Shown piece by piece: positions 52,566 through 61,251 of a stretch of DNA of 64,000 bases. Within the stretch, counting starts at the first letter, position 1, and each line of letters opens with the position of its first letter. Source of the DNA: Prevotellaceae bacterium (GTDB taxonomy: Bacteria > Bacteroidota > Bacteroidia > Bacteroidales > UBA932); contig JAISBU010000004.1 of NCBI GenBank assembly GCA_031266015.1, forward strand, positions 1-64,000, in the 5' to 3' direction. The notes below the pieces were generated by a model that was not told the origin of the DNA, did not search any database, and was given only the letters and a program-made list of their open reading frames with translations. The translations under genes and the position numbers were made by a program.

Positions 52566-55067
52566 ATGAAAAAACAACCTTTGCTGAGCCTGCTCCTTTT
52601 GGGGTTACTTTTCAGCACGCAAACCCGGGCGCAAGTCCCCGTGGCCTACCTTACCAGCACCCACGTGGATTTGAAGAACCGGTTCGTCTATGGCGAGCTC
52701 GTTTACGATGCTCCCGACCAGTGCGGGCGCTACGAGCTGCGCTTCAAGACCAAAACATTTCGAAGCGGTATTTTCATGGACAGCGCTCGGGTAAAGCCAA
52801 TTTCAACCGCCATTATCAATAATGCCGATCGGTATGATGTGGTGGTGGGGGATTCGGCCATTACCAACCTTACCGCCAGCGGCTACCAGCTGAAGGCCAA
52901 CCTGCCCTCCGGCGTGCTGCCCACCGATAGCGTTGCGCTATTCGTAGAGGTTTACCGACTGGCGGACAAATGTTTACAGTGCGGTGTAGGTGGCTCCGAC
53001 CTGACCTTTACCAGGAAAGATATTGTAGCAGTTTGTCCGTATCCCAACAAGGACAATGACCCAACGCTGCTCTCCTGCAGCCGAGCGGCTACGGGAGCAG
53101 CGCAGCACTGGGAGGCTTTTGTAAAAGATGTAAGAGATTGTAGAATATACCGTACAGTATATATTGAAAATTCTCAACAGTGGTGGATGGCGCAGAATCT
53201 GGACTGGCGCAAGGCGGGCAAGTGCTACCCAACGGTAAATTCATGCGACACCTCTGGAGCGTTATACTCTTGGTATGAGGCGATTACAGGTAAAAAAGAG
53301 GCAGGTACCGTGTTTAACTATCCGCAAATCATGAATGACAATGCTGGGCCACCGGGCGTTTGCCCCGATGGATGGCACCTGCCTACAGATGTAGAGTGGA
53401 TGCGCTTGGGAGTAGCCGTGGGCAGCGGCGCCGATGTAGAGGATGCCTGGGTAACGGGCACGCAAAAGCAGCTAATGTCTTTTAAAAATAATAATACCGA
53501 TTGGTATAATCTTGGCGGCCTGCAAGATATGGACAACCGTCATGGCTTCGACTGGCAGGCCACCTTATTTGACGGGGTAAGGGGCGTAAACAATAATCCG
53601 GCTATAAAATTCGGCGCCTTTTGGAGCGCGGTGAATACCGCTGAGGATGCCACTGTAGATACTATTAACCGGGTGGTGGGCATGAGCACAACTAGCGCAT
53701 GGGCGTTGAACCCGCTTCGCGCCGATAGCAGCCACGGCAGCAAGGGCAACGACTACCTGCCCGTGCGCTGCGTGCTGGGCGCGGGCAACGCCCCTACGCT
53801 AGTTGCTGTGCCAACGCCACAAGTAACCATTACCGATACCTGCTCCGGTAATATTGCTGTAAGAGTAAGCAACACAAATGATTACGGTAGCAGTTACTTG
53901 TTTGAAGTTAACGGCGGTACACCTCAAGCCAATACCGAGCCATACTTTAAAATCTCGAACGCCACTAACGAGGAAGCTGTTTACAGCGTGAGAGTAAAGG
54001 CTGCCAACGCTCAAGGGTACTGGAGCCAGTGGAGCGCCGCACAAAACGTAACCATCTACCGGCTGCCCAGCGCTACGCTGGACTACCTGTGCGATAACAA
54101 CCAAATGGCCGTCTTTACCGCTACACCGAATAATGGTAGCGGTGGTGGCTACACCTTTGCCTTTGGCGACGGCAGCAGCGCGTACTCCGCCGCCGCCGCC
54201 AGCCAGCTTGCCCTAACTACAGCGGAGCAAACGGCATACGTCAAGGTCATGGACAGCCACGGCTGCATCAGCCCGCAGGTTAACCTTGCCGCTAACATTC
54301 CGACCACACCTAGTATTACAATGCCTACACAGAGTTATACGAACAATGGATCTTTTACAGGCTATACAGGTTCTGCTATGAGCGGAGGTTCTGGAATAGT
54401 ACATGCGACAGCCTACGCATGGGCTAGCGGTACCAGTACTACTGCTACTACGCCGACAACATGGGGTAACAGCGCTGCATTTAGCCTACCTATCACAACT
54501 GTAGCAGGTACCGCAGCAACAAATTATTATGCTTACTATCAAACTAGGGATAATAAAGGGTGCGCCAGCGCTGTGGCTGTGAGTGCAGTAAAAAGCCATA
54601 CAGCAATACCTGCAAATGTAACCTTTTGTGGTAATTGTGGATACAGCGGTACAACTCCTGTGGATGCATGGATTAATAGTACGTTCATATCTGGCCTTTT
54701 ACAAAACTGTTCTGCATGTTACGCAGCAGGTGCCACCAGTTGCACGGATGGAAAAAGTAATACTACACTGGCAGTGAACACGGGTGCTTTAAGTACAAGC
54801 CACCCTCTTGTAAAGGTTCGGAATTTAGGTGCAAACTATTATGTGCCAGGACCATCTGAGGATAATAATCGTATAAGCCAGAATATTAACGCAAGTAACT
54901 CTTTAACTCCTTGTTATCGCTCGTCTTGGTTTTCTTCCACTGGGGATTCCGGACTCAATTGTGACCTTTCGGGTAACGGTTCATTTACATCCGGAAGCTG
55001 GACGTGCCCCCCTACATATGATAGCAATTATGCGGACAGAGGTGTACCTGTTTTTTGGAGACCATAG
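52566..55067 (+). CDS. Exported FISUMP-domain protein with PKD-like repeats
   Basis: An 833-residue secreted protein. Signal peptide to about residue 23 (...FSTQTRAQ), then a β-rich N-terminal domain. A Fibrobacter succinogenes major paralogous (FISUMP) domain follows at about 195-400, with the family hallmarks WWMAQNLDW, GALYSWYEA, VCPDGWHLPTDVEWMRLG and DYLPVRCVL. Ig/PKD-like segments (about 405-690) precede a Cys-rich end (CGNCGYSG, NCSACYAAG). It lacks an evident T9SS sorting domain. From about 54300 on, composition becomes more AT-rich and codon choice changes, which suggests an acquired or shuffled tail. Confidence 0.8.
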   Translation: MKKQPLLSLLLLGLLFSTQTRAQVPVAYLTSTHVDLKNRFVYGELVYDAPDQCGRYELRFKTKTFRSGIFMDSARVKPISTAIINNADRYDVVVGDSAITNLTASGYQLKANLPSGVLPTDSVALFVEVYRLADKCLQCGVGGSDLTFTRKDIVAVCPYPNKDNDPTLLSCSRAATGAAQHWEAFVKDVRDCRIYRTVYIENSQQWWMAQNLDWRKAGKCYPTVNSCDTSGALYSWYEAITGKKEAGTVFNYPQIMNDNAGPPGVCPDGWHLPTDVEWMRLGVAVGSGADVEDAWVTGTQKQLMSFKNNNTDWYNLGGLQDMDNRHGFDWQATLFDGVRGVNNNPAIKFGAFWSAVNTAEDATVDTINRVVGMSTTSAWALNPLRADSSHGSKGNDYLPVRCVLGAGNAPTLVAVPTPQVTITDTCSGNIAVRVSNTNDYGSSYLFEVNGGTPQANTEPYFKISNATNEEAVYSVRVKAANAQGYWSQWSAAQNVTIYRLPSATLDYLCDNNQMAVFTATPNNGSGGGYTFAFGDGSSAYSAAAASQLALTTAEQTAYVKVMDSHGCISPQVNLAANIPTTPSITMPTQSYTNNGSFTGYTGSAMSGGSGIVHATAYAWASGTSTTATTPTTWGNSAAFSLPITTVAGTAATNYYAYYQTRDNKGCASAVAVSAVKSHTAIPANVTFCGNCGYSGTTPVDAWINSTFISGLLQNCSACYAAGATSCTDGKSNTTLAVNTGALSTSHPLVKVRNLGANYYVPGPSEDNNRISQNINASNSLTPCYRSSWFSSTGDSGLNCDLSGNGSFTSGSWTCPPTYDSNYADRGVPVFWRP

Positions 55068-55146
55068 CCAGCTGTAATAAGGTCGGAATTTTGGCTCAAC
55101 AGCAGTGGCACTTTGAAATACTCAAAAGCATCTCTTCTACCACTCG

Positions 55147-55200
55147 TTCGCAGGGTTTTGCAGAGCCTCCGGTGCGGGTGGTTGGCGGGGTGCTTTTTAT
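55147..55200 (+). repeat. Dispersed repeat sharing AGAGCCTCCGGTGCGGG
   Basis: Second copy of the repeat at 40811-40867, same orientation on the + strand, also ending in a T-run. It lies in the gap between the FISUMP gene and recQ. Confidence 0.7.
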
Positions 55201-55321
55201 GCTTGTTTCACAAAGTGGCGAAAAATTGGTAAAATGTATTGAACATCTAAGGGGCTTAACAGGTCTGGTATTCAGAGAGAAATAAAAGTTGTTAATTGCT
55301 TTTGCTTTTCAATTTTTTAAT

Positions 55322-55329
55322 TATCTTTG
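55322..55329 (+). promoter_or_regulatory. -7 box TATCTTTG of recQ
   Basis: TATCTTTG lies 38 bases before the ATG at 55368 and rules out the in-frame start at 55296. Confidence 0.6.
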
Positions 55330-55367
55330 TTATAATAATCCCCAAAAGGAAGGGTGCTATAAGCCAG

Positions 55368-57575
55368 ATGGAGGTAATTGATAGCAAGGCATCACTGAAT
55401 GAATGCCTTAAGGCGTACTTCGGATTTAATACTTTTATAGGAAGCCAGGAGGACATTATAAATAATGTGCTTTCGGGCAACGACACATTTGTTCTTATGC
55501 CTACTGGCGGCGGCAAATCTCTTTGCTACCAGCTTCCGGCGCTTATTATGGAGGGAACGGCCATTATTATTTCGCCGCTTATCGCCCTCATGAAAAACCA
55601 GGTAGATAATATGCGTGGATTTGTGGAGGAGAACGGCGTGGCGCATTTCCTGAACTCATCGCTTAACAAGGCGGCAATTCTGCAGGTAAAGGAGGATGTG
55701 CTGAACGGTAAGACCAAAATGCTGTATGTGGCGCCGGAGTCTCTTACCAAGGAGGAAAACGTCGAATTTCTTAAGCAGGTTAAAATCTCATTTTACGCCA
55801 TTGACGAAGCCCACTGTATTTCGGAGTGGGGGCATGATTTCAGGCCGGAATATCGCCGTATCCGCTCCATTGTGAACGAGCTGGGCGAAGCTCCTATTAT
55901 AGCGCTTACCGCAACGGCTACGCCAAAGGTTCAGCACGATATTCAGAAAAATCTGGGCATGCCGGAGGCTACGGTTTTCAAGTCGTCATTCAATCGCTCC
56001 AACCTGTACTATGAGGTGCGCCCGAAGCGCGATGCCGCCAAGGATATTATAAAGTACATTCGTCAGCGCCCCGGAAAGAGCGGCATTATTTACTGCCTGA
56101 GCCGTAAAAAGGTGGAGGAGCTGGCGCAGATCTTATCTATTAACGGAATTAAGGCCCTGCCTTACCATGCGGGTATGGACTCCGCATTACGTTCTGCCAA
56201 TCAGGATAAATTCCTCATGGAGGAGGTGGACGTAATTGTGGCTACCATTGCCTTTGGTATGGGTATTGATAAGCCGGATGTGCGTTTTGTTATTCACTAC
56301 GATATTCCTAAAAGCTTGGAGGGCTACTACCAGGAAACCGGTCGTGCGGGACGCGACCACGGTGAGGGGCAGTGCATTGCCTTTTACAGCAGTAAGGATG
56401 CCCAGAAGCTGGAAAAGTTTATGCAGGGCAAGCCGTTGGTGGAGCAGGAAATTGGCCGTCAGCTGCTGCTGGAAACGGTTTCTTATGCCGAATCTACCAT
56501 GTGTCGGCGCAGGTTGCTGTTGCATTACTTTGGCGAGGAGCATAACGTAGAGAATTGTGGTAGCTGTGATAACTGCTTGAATCCACATGTTCAGTTTGAG
56601 GGAAAAGATTTTGTGGTACAGCTGCTGGAGACCGTTCGGGCCGTGCGTGAGAAGTGTAAGTCGGACTACGTTATTGATGTTTTGCGAGGCGAAAATACCT
56701 CTGTAGTAAAGCTTTACCACTACAATGAGCTGGATGTTTTCGGCACAGGCGCAGACAAGGACGATCACTTCTGGAATGCGGTGATACGTCAGTGTTTTAT
56801 TAACAGCTTGTTGACCAGGGATATAGAGCAGTACGGCATTTTGATGCTTACCGATGAGGGTCGTGCATTTTTGGAGCATCCCCACACCATTATGCTGAGT
56901 GAGAATAGGGCGTTTTGCGATGGCGATGAGGAGGACGAGGATGACTGCATGGGGCAGCCTATGAAGCAAACCTGCGGCATTGATGATGAGCTGTACTCAA
57001 TGCTTAAAGGCTTGCTGACAGAGACTTCTAAAAAGCTGGAAAAACCGCCTTTCGTAATTTTTCCGGAACCATCGCTACAGGATATGGCGATACAATATCC
57101 TGTAACGCTGGAGGAGCTACAAAACTGTCAGGGAGTTGGCGCCGGTAAGGCACAGAAATTCGGGCGGCCTTTTGTAGATTTGATCCGAAGGTATGTAGAG
57201 GAGAAGGGTATTGACCGTCCGCAAGATCTGGTGGTAAAATCGGTTGTAAATAAATCTGCTAACAAGGTCTATATCATTAAGGGTATTGACCGTAAGATGG
57301 ACTTACATGATATCGCCGCCGCTAAGAAGCTGAATTTTAATGAGTTAATTAGCGAAATTGAAACTATAGTAAGCTCGGGTACGAAGCTGAATGTTGACTA
57401 CTATATCAATCAAGCTATTGATGATGACAAGTGCGCCGATATTTGGGATTATTTTGCGGAGCAGGCCACCAGCGATTCTATTGAGGATGCTATGTCAATT
57501 TTGGGTAGCGACGATTACACCGAGGAGGATGTGCGCCTGGTAAGAATACGATTTTTATCTGAACAAGGAAATTAA
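55368..57575 (+). CDS. recQ: ATP-dependent DNA helicase RecQ
   Basis: A 3'-5' helicase for recombination and fork repair. From the ATG at 55368 there are 735 residues. Motif 0 is FGFNTFIGSQEDIINNVLSG, Walker A PTGGGKSLCYQLPAL, DEAH box DEAHCISEWGHDFRPEYR and motif III LTATATPKV. Motif VI (QETGRAGRDHGEGQC), the zinc-binding cysteines (MCRRRLLLHYFG and CGSCDNC), a winged-helix RQC and an HRDC-like C-terminal part (DLVVKSVVNKSANKVYII) follow. The length exceeds the usual 600 because of an extra 100-residue C-terminal segment seen in Bacteroidetes RecQ. Monocistronic. Confidence 0.95.
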   Translation: MEVIDSKASLNECLKAYFGFNTFIGSQEDIINNVLSGNDTFVLMPTGGGKSLCYQLPALIMEGTAIIISPLIALMKNQVDNMRGFVEENGVAHFLNSSLNKAAILQVKEDVLNGKTKMLYVAPESLTKEENVEFLKQVKISFYAIDEAHCISEWGHDFRPEYRRIRSIVNELGEAPIIALTATATPKVQHDIQKNLGMPEATVFKSSFNRSNLYYEVRPKRDAAKDIIKYIRQRPGKSGIIYCLSRKKVEELAQILSINGIKALPYHAGMDSALRSANQDKFLMEEVDVIVATIAFGMGIDKPDVRFVIHYDIPKSLEGYYQETGRAGRDHGEGQCIAFYSSKDAQKLEKFMQGKPLVEQEIGRQLLLETVSYAESTMCRRRLLLHYFGEEHNVENCGSCDNCLNPHVQFEGKDFVVQLLETVRAVREKCKSDYVIDVLRGENTSVVKLYHYNELDVFGTGADKDDHFWNAVIRQCFINSLLTRDIEQYGILMLTDEGRAFLEHPHTIMLSENRAFCDGDEEDEDDCMGQPMKQTCGIDDELYSMLKGLLTETSKKLEKPPFVIFPEPSLQDMAIQYPVTLEELQNCQGVGAGKAQKFGRPFVDLIRRYVEEKGIDRPQDLVVKSVVNKSANKVYIIKGIDRKMDLHDIAAAKKLNFNELISEIETIVSSGTKLNVDYYINQAIDDDKCADIWDYFAEQATSDSIEDAMSILGSDDYTEEDVRLVRIRFLSEQGN

Positions 57576-57602
57576 GGTAGATAGGCTAATATGCCAAGAA
57601 GT

Positions 57603-57625
57603 TTTTGCAGTAGCTTACTGCAAAA
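57603..57625. other. Perfect 10-bp hairpin between recQ and the thioesterase gene
   Basis: TTTTGCAGTA (57603-57612) and TACTGCAAAA (57616-57625) with a 3-base loop. It may act as a weak terminator for either convergent gene; no long T-run follows. Confidence 0.5.
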
Positions 57626-57688
57626 GCCCAATTTCGTTTTACTTAATTAATACTTTGTAAATGAGGACTATTTATTCTCTACCTCATG

Positions 57689-58441
57689 TTACGGGTTGGG
57701 TCTTGTCTGTACTTGTATTCTTATTAACTCTTTTCCGTCATCTTGTCTTACGATGCTGCCGGAGAATGAACTGTCGGCTGTTTGCTGCATACCCACAGCG
57801 TATTGCTGTCCGGCACATGATTCGTGCAAAAAGTTAACCTCTAAATCGCAAACTTCGTTCTGCTGTGCAAATACTAATGGCAGGCTGTCTAACGCCCAGC
57901 GCACGTAGTAACCGTTATTAACGTGACCGTTCATATCCATTTCACCTAATGTAATGGTGTGTGGGGATTGTAGCGTAGCTATCACCTGACCAAGTTTGGC
58001 GGCGGTGGTAATCGCATTTCTGTCGGTCACATGTGGAAACAGTGTAAAAGCTTCGCCCATGCGCACCGGACGATGTGTGTTTATGTCTACTACGAGCCAT
58101 ACCGTGTTGGCTGTAGCAATAATATTGTCCTGTGCGTCCAGCAGTTCAAAATCGCGGTATGCCATGAGCGCATCCGGTATTTTTGACCATGTACGCAGCT
58201 TCAATTCCTCATTCCACATGGGGTAGCGTTGCACGTTTACTTTTGCACGCGATAGCACCCAGAAATGACCTTTACTGCTTAGGTGCGAAAACCCAAACCC
58301 GTTGGATGTAGCATGGTTTCCGGCGGTTTCTTGCATAAAATTTAGCAATGCAGATAAGCTAAGTCTTTGTTTGAAATCTGTTTCGTATGAATGTACTTTG
58401 TAATGGTCTACGTAAAATTGTGGAGCAGGAAAATTATTCAT
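57689..58441 (-). CDS. Acyl-ACP thioesterase
   Basis: Releases fatty acids from acyl carrier protein. The 250 residues form a double hot-dog fold of the FatA/bacterial acyl-ACP thioesterase family. Typical sequences are DFKQRLSLSALLNFMQETAG, NGFGFSHLSSKGHFWVLSRA, WSKIPDALMAYRDFELLD, TVWLVVDINTHRPVRM, and the second hot-dog catalytic region MDMNGHVNNGYYVRWALDSL (conserved Asp, Asn, His). It is convergent with recQ. It lies 38 bases upstream of the next minus-strand stop region, in a gap with short AATT-type repeats. Confidence 0.88.
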   Translation of the reverse strand: MNNFPAPQFYVDHYKVHSYETDFKQRLSLSALLNFMQETAGNHATSNGFGFSHLSSKGHFWVLSRAKVNVQRYPMWNEELKLRTWSKIPDALMAYRDFELLDAQDNIIATANTVWLVVDINTHRPVRMGEAFTLFPHVTDRNAITTAAKLGQVIATLQSPHTITLGEMDMNGHVNNGYYVRWALDSLPLVFAQQNEVCDLEVNFLHESCAGQQYAVGMQQTADSSFSGSIVRQDDGKELIRIQVQTRPNP

Positions 58442-58479
58442 GAATTATGATTGATGATTTACGATTGGTAATTCGTAAT

Positions 58480-61116
58480 TTAGAGCTTCGCTTCTATGGG
58501 GATATGGATTTTAACGTTGAAGCTGCGCCCCATGTTGTAAATTTCATTCACCTTGTAGCGCGAGAGGTGGTCGTAGTAGGCTTCGTTGAAAATGTTGTTT
58601 ACAGACAGGTTCAGCTGTATTTTTTGAGACCCGACTCCAAACTCGAATCTACATCCCGCGCTGAGCAGGTTGTAGTCGGGCGTAGGGATTTCGTTGTCGG
58701 CCACCCTGTTTTGCGCAAGCGAGTGCTGATTTTGCAGGTAAACGGAGAATTTCCTGACTGTTTTTTTGAACGAAAAATTAGCGCTGAGCGTTGCGTTTAT
58801 TTTTTGCGAAGGCATCAATGCCAGATAATTATGCCGCATATCCTGTCCAAAGGTGCTGCTGTATGAGCCTTCTACATGCAGCCAATCCAGCGGGTGGGGA
58901 TGAAAATGAAAGCCCGTCTCGCCTCCATACAGGCAGGCATCGGTTTGCGTGTAGCTGTAAACCGGAGTACCATCTACTATGCCGACAGTGGGCTGCAGGT
59001 AAATATAGCTGCGGATGTAGCTGAAGTAGGGGTTAACGTACAGCTCGGCATGCTTTGTGCTGTAGCTTAACGAGGCGTCTGCCTGATAGCTGTTTTCGGT
59101 TTTCAAATCGGGATTACCTATTTCGTAACGGTTGGTTCCGTGGTGAATGCCGTTGCTGAGCAGCTCATACATGTTGGGTGCGCGAAAGCCGGAAGATAAA
59201 TTCAACCTGAATGCTAAATTCTCGATAACAGGCTGGTAAACTCCCGTAGAAAAGTTGAAGGAGTAGTACTGCTTGTCAAAGGCCTCGTTGGTAATGTACC
59301 GGGTATCGAAGCGCAGGCCAAGCTGCCAGTACGCTTTACGGGAGTAGTAAAAGTCGGCCATGGCAAAAAGGCCAAAGTCGTAAGTCTTGGCATCGGGTAT
59401 GAGCATTTCTTCGCCGTGGTTGAGGTTGCTTTGCGCCATTCCCTGGCTGCCTGCCGCTAGCGTCCAACGTTCGTTCCATCGTGGAGAATACCATTTGGCG
59501 TTGTATGAAAAAGTATGCAAATTCATGTCTAAAGCAGCCTCTTCGTGTTCATGAGGTTCTGCTTCTATCTCATGCTCGTGCTCATGCTCAAATTCCTTTC
59601 TGTTATTGAAAACGTATCCCGCGTCTACTTTGAGCTTTGAGCCGTTGTCAAAAAAGAAGGTGTTTTCTGTGCTGATTAAATGCGTGGCCAAATTCTGATG
59701 AGGTAAGAGCGGTTTCCGTCCGTTATTGTAGGGTTCTTCGTCTTCGTGCTCCTCGCCCTCATGCTCATGTTCTTCCATTTCCGTCAGGCCATATTTTTCA
59801 TGCAAAAAGCTATACTTTAATGAGGCGATAAATTTACTGCCAGTGTATCCCAGCATCGTTTTCAGATTGCCCGTATTGAAGCGGCTATTGGGAACAGGGT
59901 TATTGTTGCCGTCCCTGTAATCTTTGTACGTGGTATATCCGCCGAACAAGCTCCAGTGCAGGTTATTCTTTGACAGCTTAAAAGCGCCGTTATTTCTGAA
60001 CCCCAGCGTATTGCTGTTAAACTCCGTATTCAGCGCGGCTTCAATGCTATTATTCTTTGCATAGCGCTCATCTGCAAAGTAGAGTACACCGCCCAACGCA
60101 TCGCTTCCGTACAGTAGCGAGGCGGGGCCTTTGACAACTTCAACCTGCTCGTACCCGTTTTCGTCAAGTCCCAATCCATGCTCATCGCCCCACTGCTGAT
60201 TTTCGAGCCGTACCCCTTGCGAAAATACGGCAATTCTGTTGCCGCTCAGCCCGCGAATAACGGGTTTACTGATGCCGTTGCCTGTGCTTAAAATGCTTAC
60301 TCCTGCTATTGAGGTCAGCTTATCGCCAAGTGAGATCCCCGGAACGGTGCTGTTTTTTATGCTTAGCTTTTCGACATTCATCACATTTTCGCCCTGCAAA
60401 TGCGAGCTGTTATCTACCACAATCACCTCCTGCAGCTCGTGAGTGGAGGGCTGCAGGTGCACCGCCTGTTGCGTTTCGTTTACATTTATCCGCCTCAGAA
60501 AAGTTTGGTAGCCTATTGCGGATATTTGCACCAGCAGCTGTGGTACTGTAAAGCTTACCTTGAATTGCCCAAGGGAGTCGGTTACCGTACCTGTTTTTGT
60601 GTCGGGGTAGTAAACATTGGCGTATACCACCGGCGTGCTGCTTTCCTTATCTACAACCCTTACTGTAGACTGAGCAAAACCGGCCATTGGTTCTGCCATG
60701 AGCAGCGCGAGCAGGCAGATGGTTTTCACCAGGGTACTGCATTTTTTGCAATATCCTGAAACATAGGAGCTTGTAGAAACGGCTCTGTACCCCAACGGAA
60801 GTTTCTGCTGTGTAACCGGTTTTTCTATACAAGTAATTGTACCGCAGGTAATACAATGAAAATGCGGGTGATTGTCATGATGATTTCCGGTAGTACAGCT
60901 GTGGCACAGGGCATAGCAGGTTTTTCCATCGTTGCCTACTACCTTATGCACTTTTCCATCGTCGTAAAAGCTTTGTAGAATGCGGTATATGGTTACCCTG
61001 TCCATTTTCTCGGGCAGGCGCTTCTCAATTTCTTCATGACAAAGGGCCGAGTTTTCGGTTTTTAAAATATTGATTATCAGTTGTTTAGCTCTTGTGTTTC
61101 TTCTTTGCTTATCCAT
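58480..61116 (-). CDS. Fur/Zur regulator fused in frame to a zinc-type TonB receptor
   Basis: One 878-residue frame. Residues 1-128 are a complete Fur-family regulator: winged helix (LCHEEIEKRL, DRVTIYRILQSF), metal site HPHFHCITCG (C88, C91) and second CxxC (C123, C126 in GYCKKCS), where the family usually ends. Residues 130-149 then read as a signal peptide beginning with a GTG codon (60729-60727): KTICLLALLMAEPMAGFAQ. After this come a carboxypeptidase-like domain (150-230), plug (240-345) and barrel, with His-rich loops near 450 and 520 as in ZnuD-type zinc receptors. Most likely two proteins are made, the receptor from the internal GTG. A sequencing error hiding the regulator's stop is possible. 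Confidence 0.85.
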   Translation of the reverse strand: MDKQRRNTRAKQLIINILKTENSALCHEEIEKRLPEKMDRVTIYRILQSFYDDGKVHKVVGNDGKTCYALCHSCTTGNHHDNHPHFHCITCGTITCIEKPVTQQKLPLGYRAVSTSSYVSGYCKKCSTLVKTICLLALLMAEPMAGFAQSTVRVVDKESSTPVVYANVYYPDTKTGTVTDSLGQFKVSFTVPQLLVQISAIGYQTFLRRINVNETQQAVHLQPSTHELQEVIVVDNSSHLQGENVMNVEKLSIKNSTVPGISLGDKLTSIAGVSILSTGNGISKPVIRGLSGNRIAVFSQGVRLENQQWGDEHGLGLDENGYEQVEVVKGPASLLYGSDALGGVLYFADERYAKNNSIEAALNTEFNSNTLGFRNNGAFKLSKNNLHWSLFGGYTTYKDYRDGNNNPVPNSRFNTGNLKTMLGYTGSKFIASLKYSFLHEKYGLTEMEEHEHEGEEHEDEEPYNNGRKPLLPHQNLATHLISTENTFFFDNGSKLKVDAGYVFNNRKEFEHEHEHEIEAEPHEHEEAALDMNLHTFSYNAKWYSPRWNERWTLAAGSQGMAQSNLNHGEEMLIPDAKTYDFGLFAMADFYYSRKAYWQLGLRFDTRYITNEAFDKQYYSFNFSTGVYQPVIENLAFRLNLSSGFRAPNMYELLSNGIHHGTNRYEIGNPDLKTENSYQADASLSYSTKHAELYVNPYFSYIRSYIYLQPTVGIVDGTPVYSYTQTDACLYGGETGFHFHPHPLDWLHVEGSYSSTFGQDMRHNYLALMPSQKINATLSANFSFKKTVRKFSVYLQNQHSLAQNRVADNEIPTPDYNLLSAGCRFEFGVGSQKIQLNLSVNNIFNEAYYDHLSRYKVNEIYNMGRSFNVKIHIPIEAKL

Positions 61117-61139
61117 AGGGAGTGAGTTTGTTAATGCAA

Positions 61140-61147
61140 CAAAGTTA
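61140..61147 (-). promoter_or_regulatory. -7 box TAACTTTG of the regulator-receptor frame
   Basis: The minus strand reads TAACTTTG, 23 bases before the ATG at 61116. TTG at 61169-61167 is 19 bases upstream, giving a full Bacteroidetes-type promoter that overlaps the palindrome. Confidence 0.6.
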
Positions 61148-61149
61148 CA

Positions 61150-61194
61150 ATTATTAATTATTATTGCAACACTATTGCAATAATAATTAATAAT
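61150..61194. promoter_or_regulatory. 45-bp perfect palindrome, likely Fur/Zur operator
   Basis: Two 20-bp arms (ATTATTAATTATTATTGCAA at 61150-61169 and its exact complement at 61175-61194) flank a 5-base centre. The inner part TTGCAA-TAGTG-TTGCAA covers the -33 region of the promoter. The position and AT-rich dyad fit an autoregulatory Fur-family operator, and the length could hold two dimers. Confidence 0.75.
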
Positions 61195-61196
61195 AA

Positions 61197-61228
61197 AAAA
61201 AACGGCTACCGGCAGGTAACCGTTTTTT
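61197..61228 (-). terminator. Terminator of the CsgG-DUF4810-GNA1162 operon
   Basis: AAAAAACGGCTACC (61197-61210) pairs with GGTAACCGTTTTTT (61215-61228) with one mismatch. In the minus direction a T-run follows, 24 bases after the GNA1162-like stop. Confidence 0.85.
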
Positions 61229-61251
61229 ATGCTCCTCTACTCAAAGTATAG

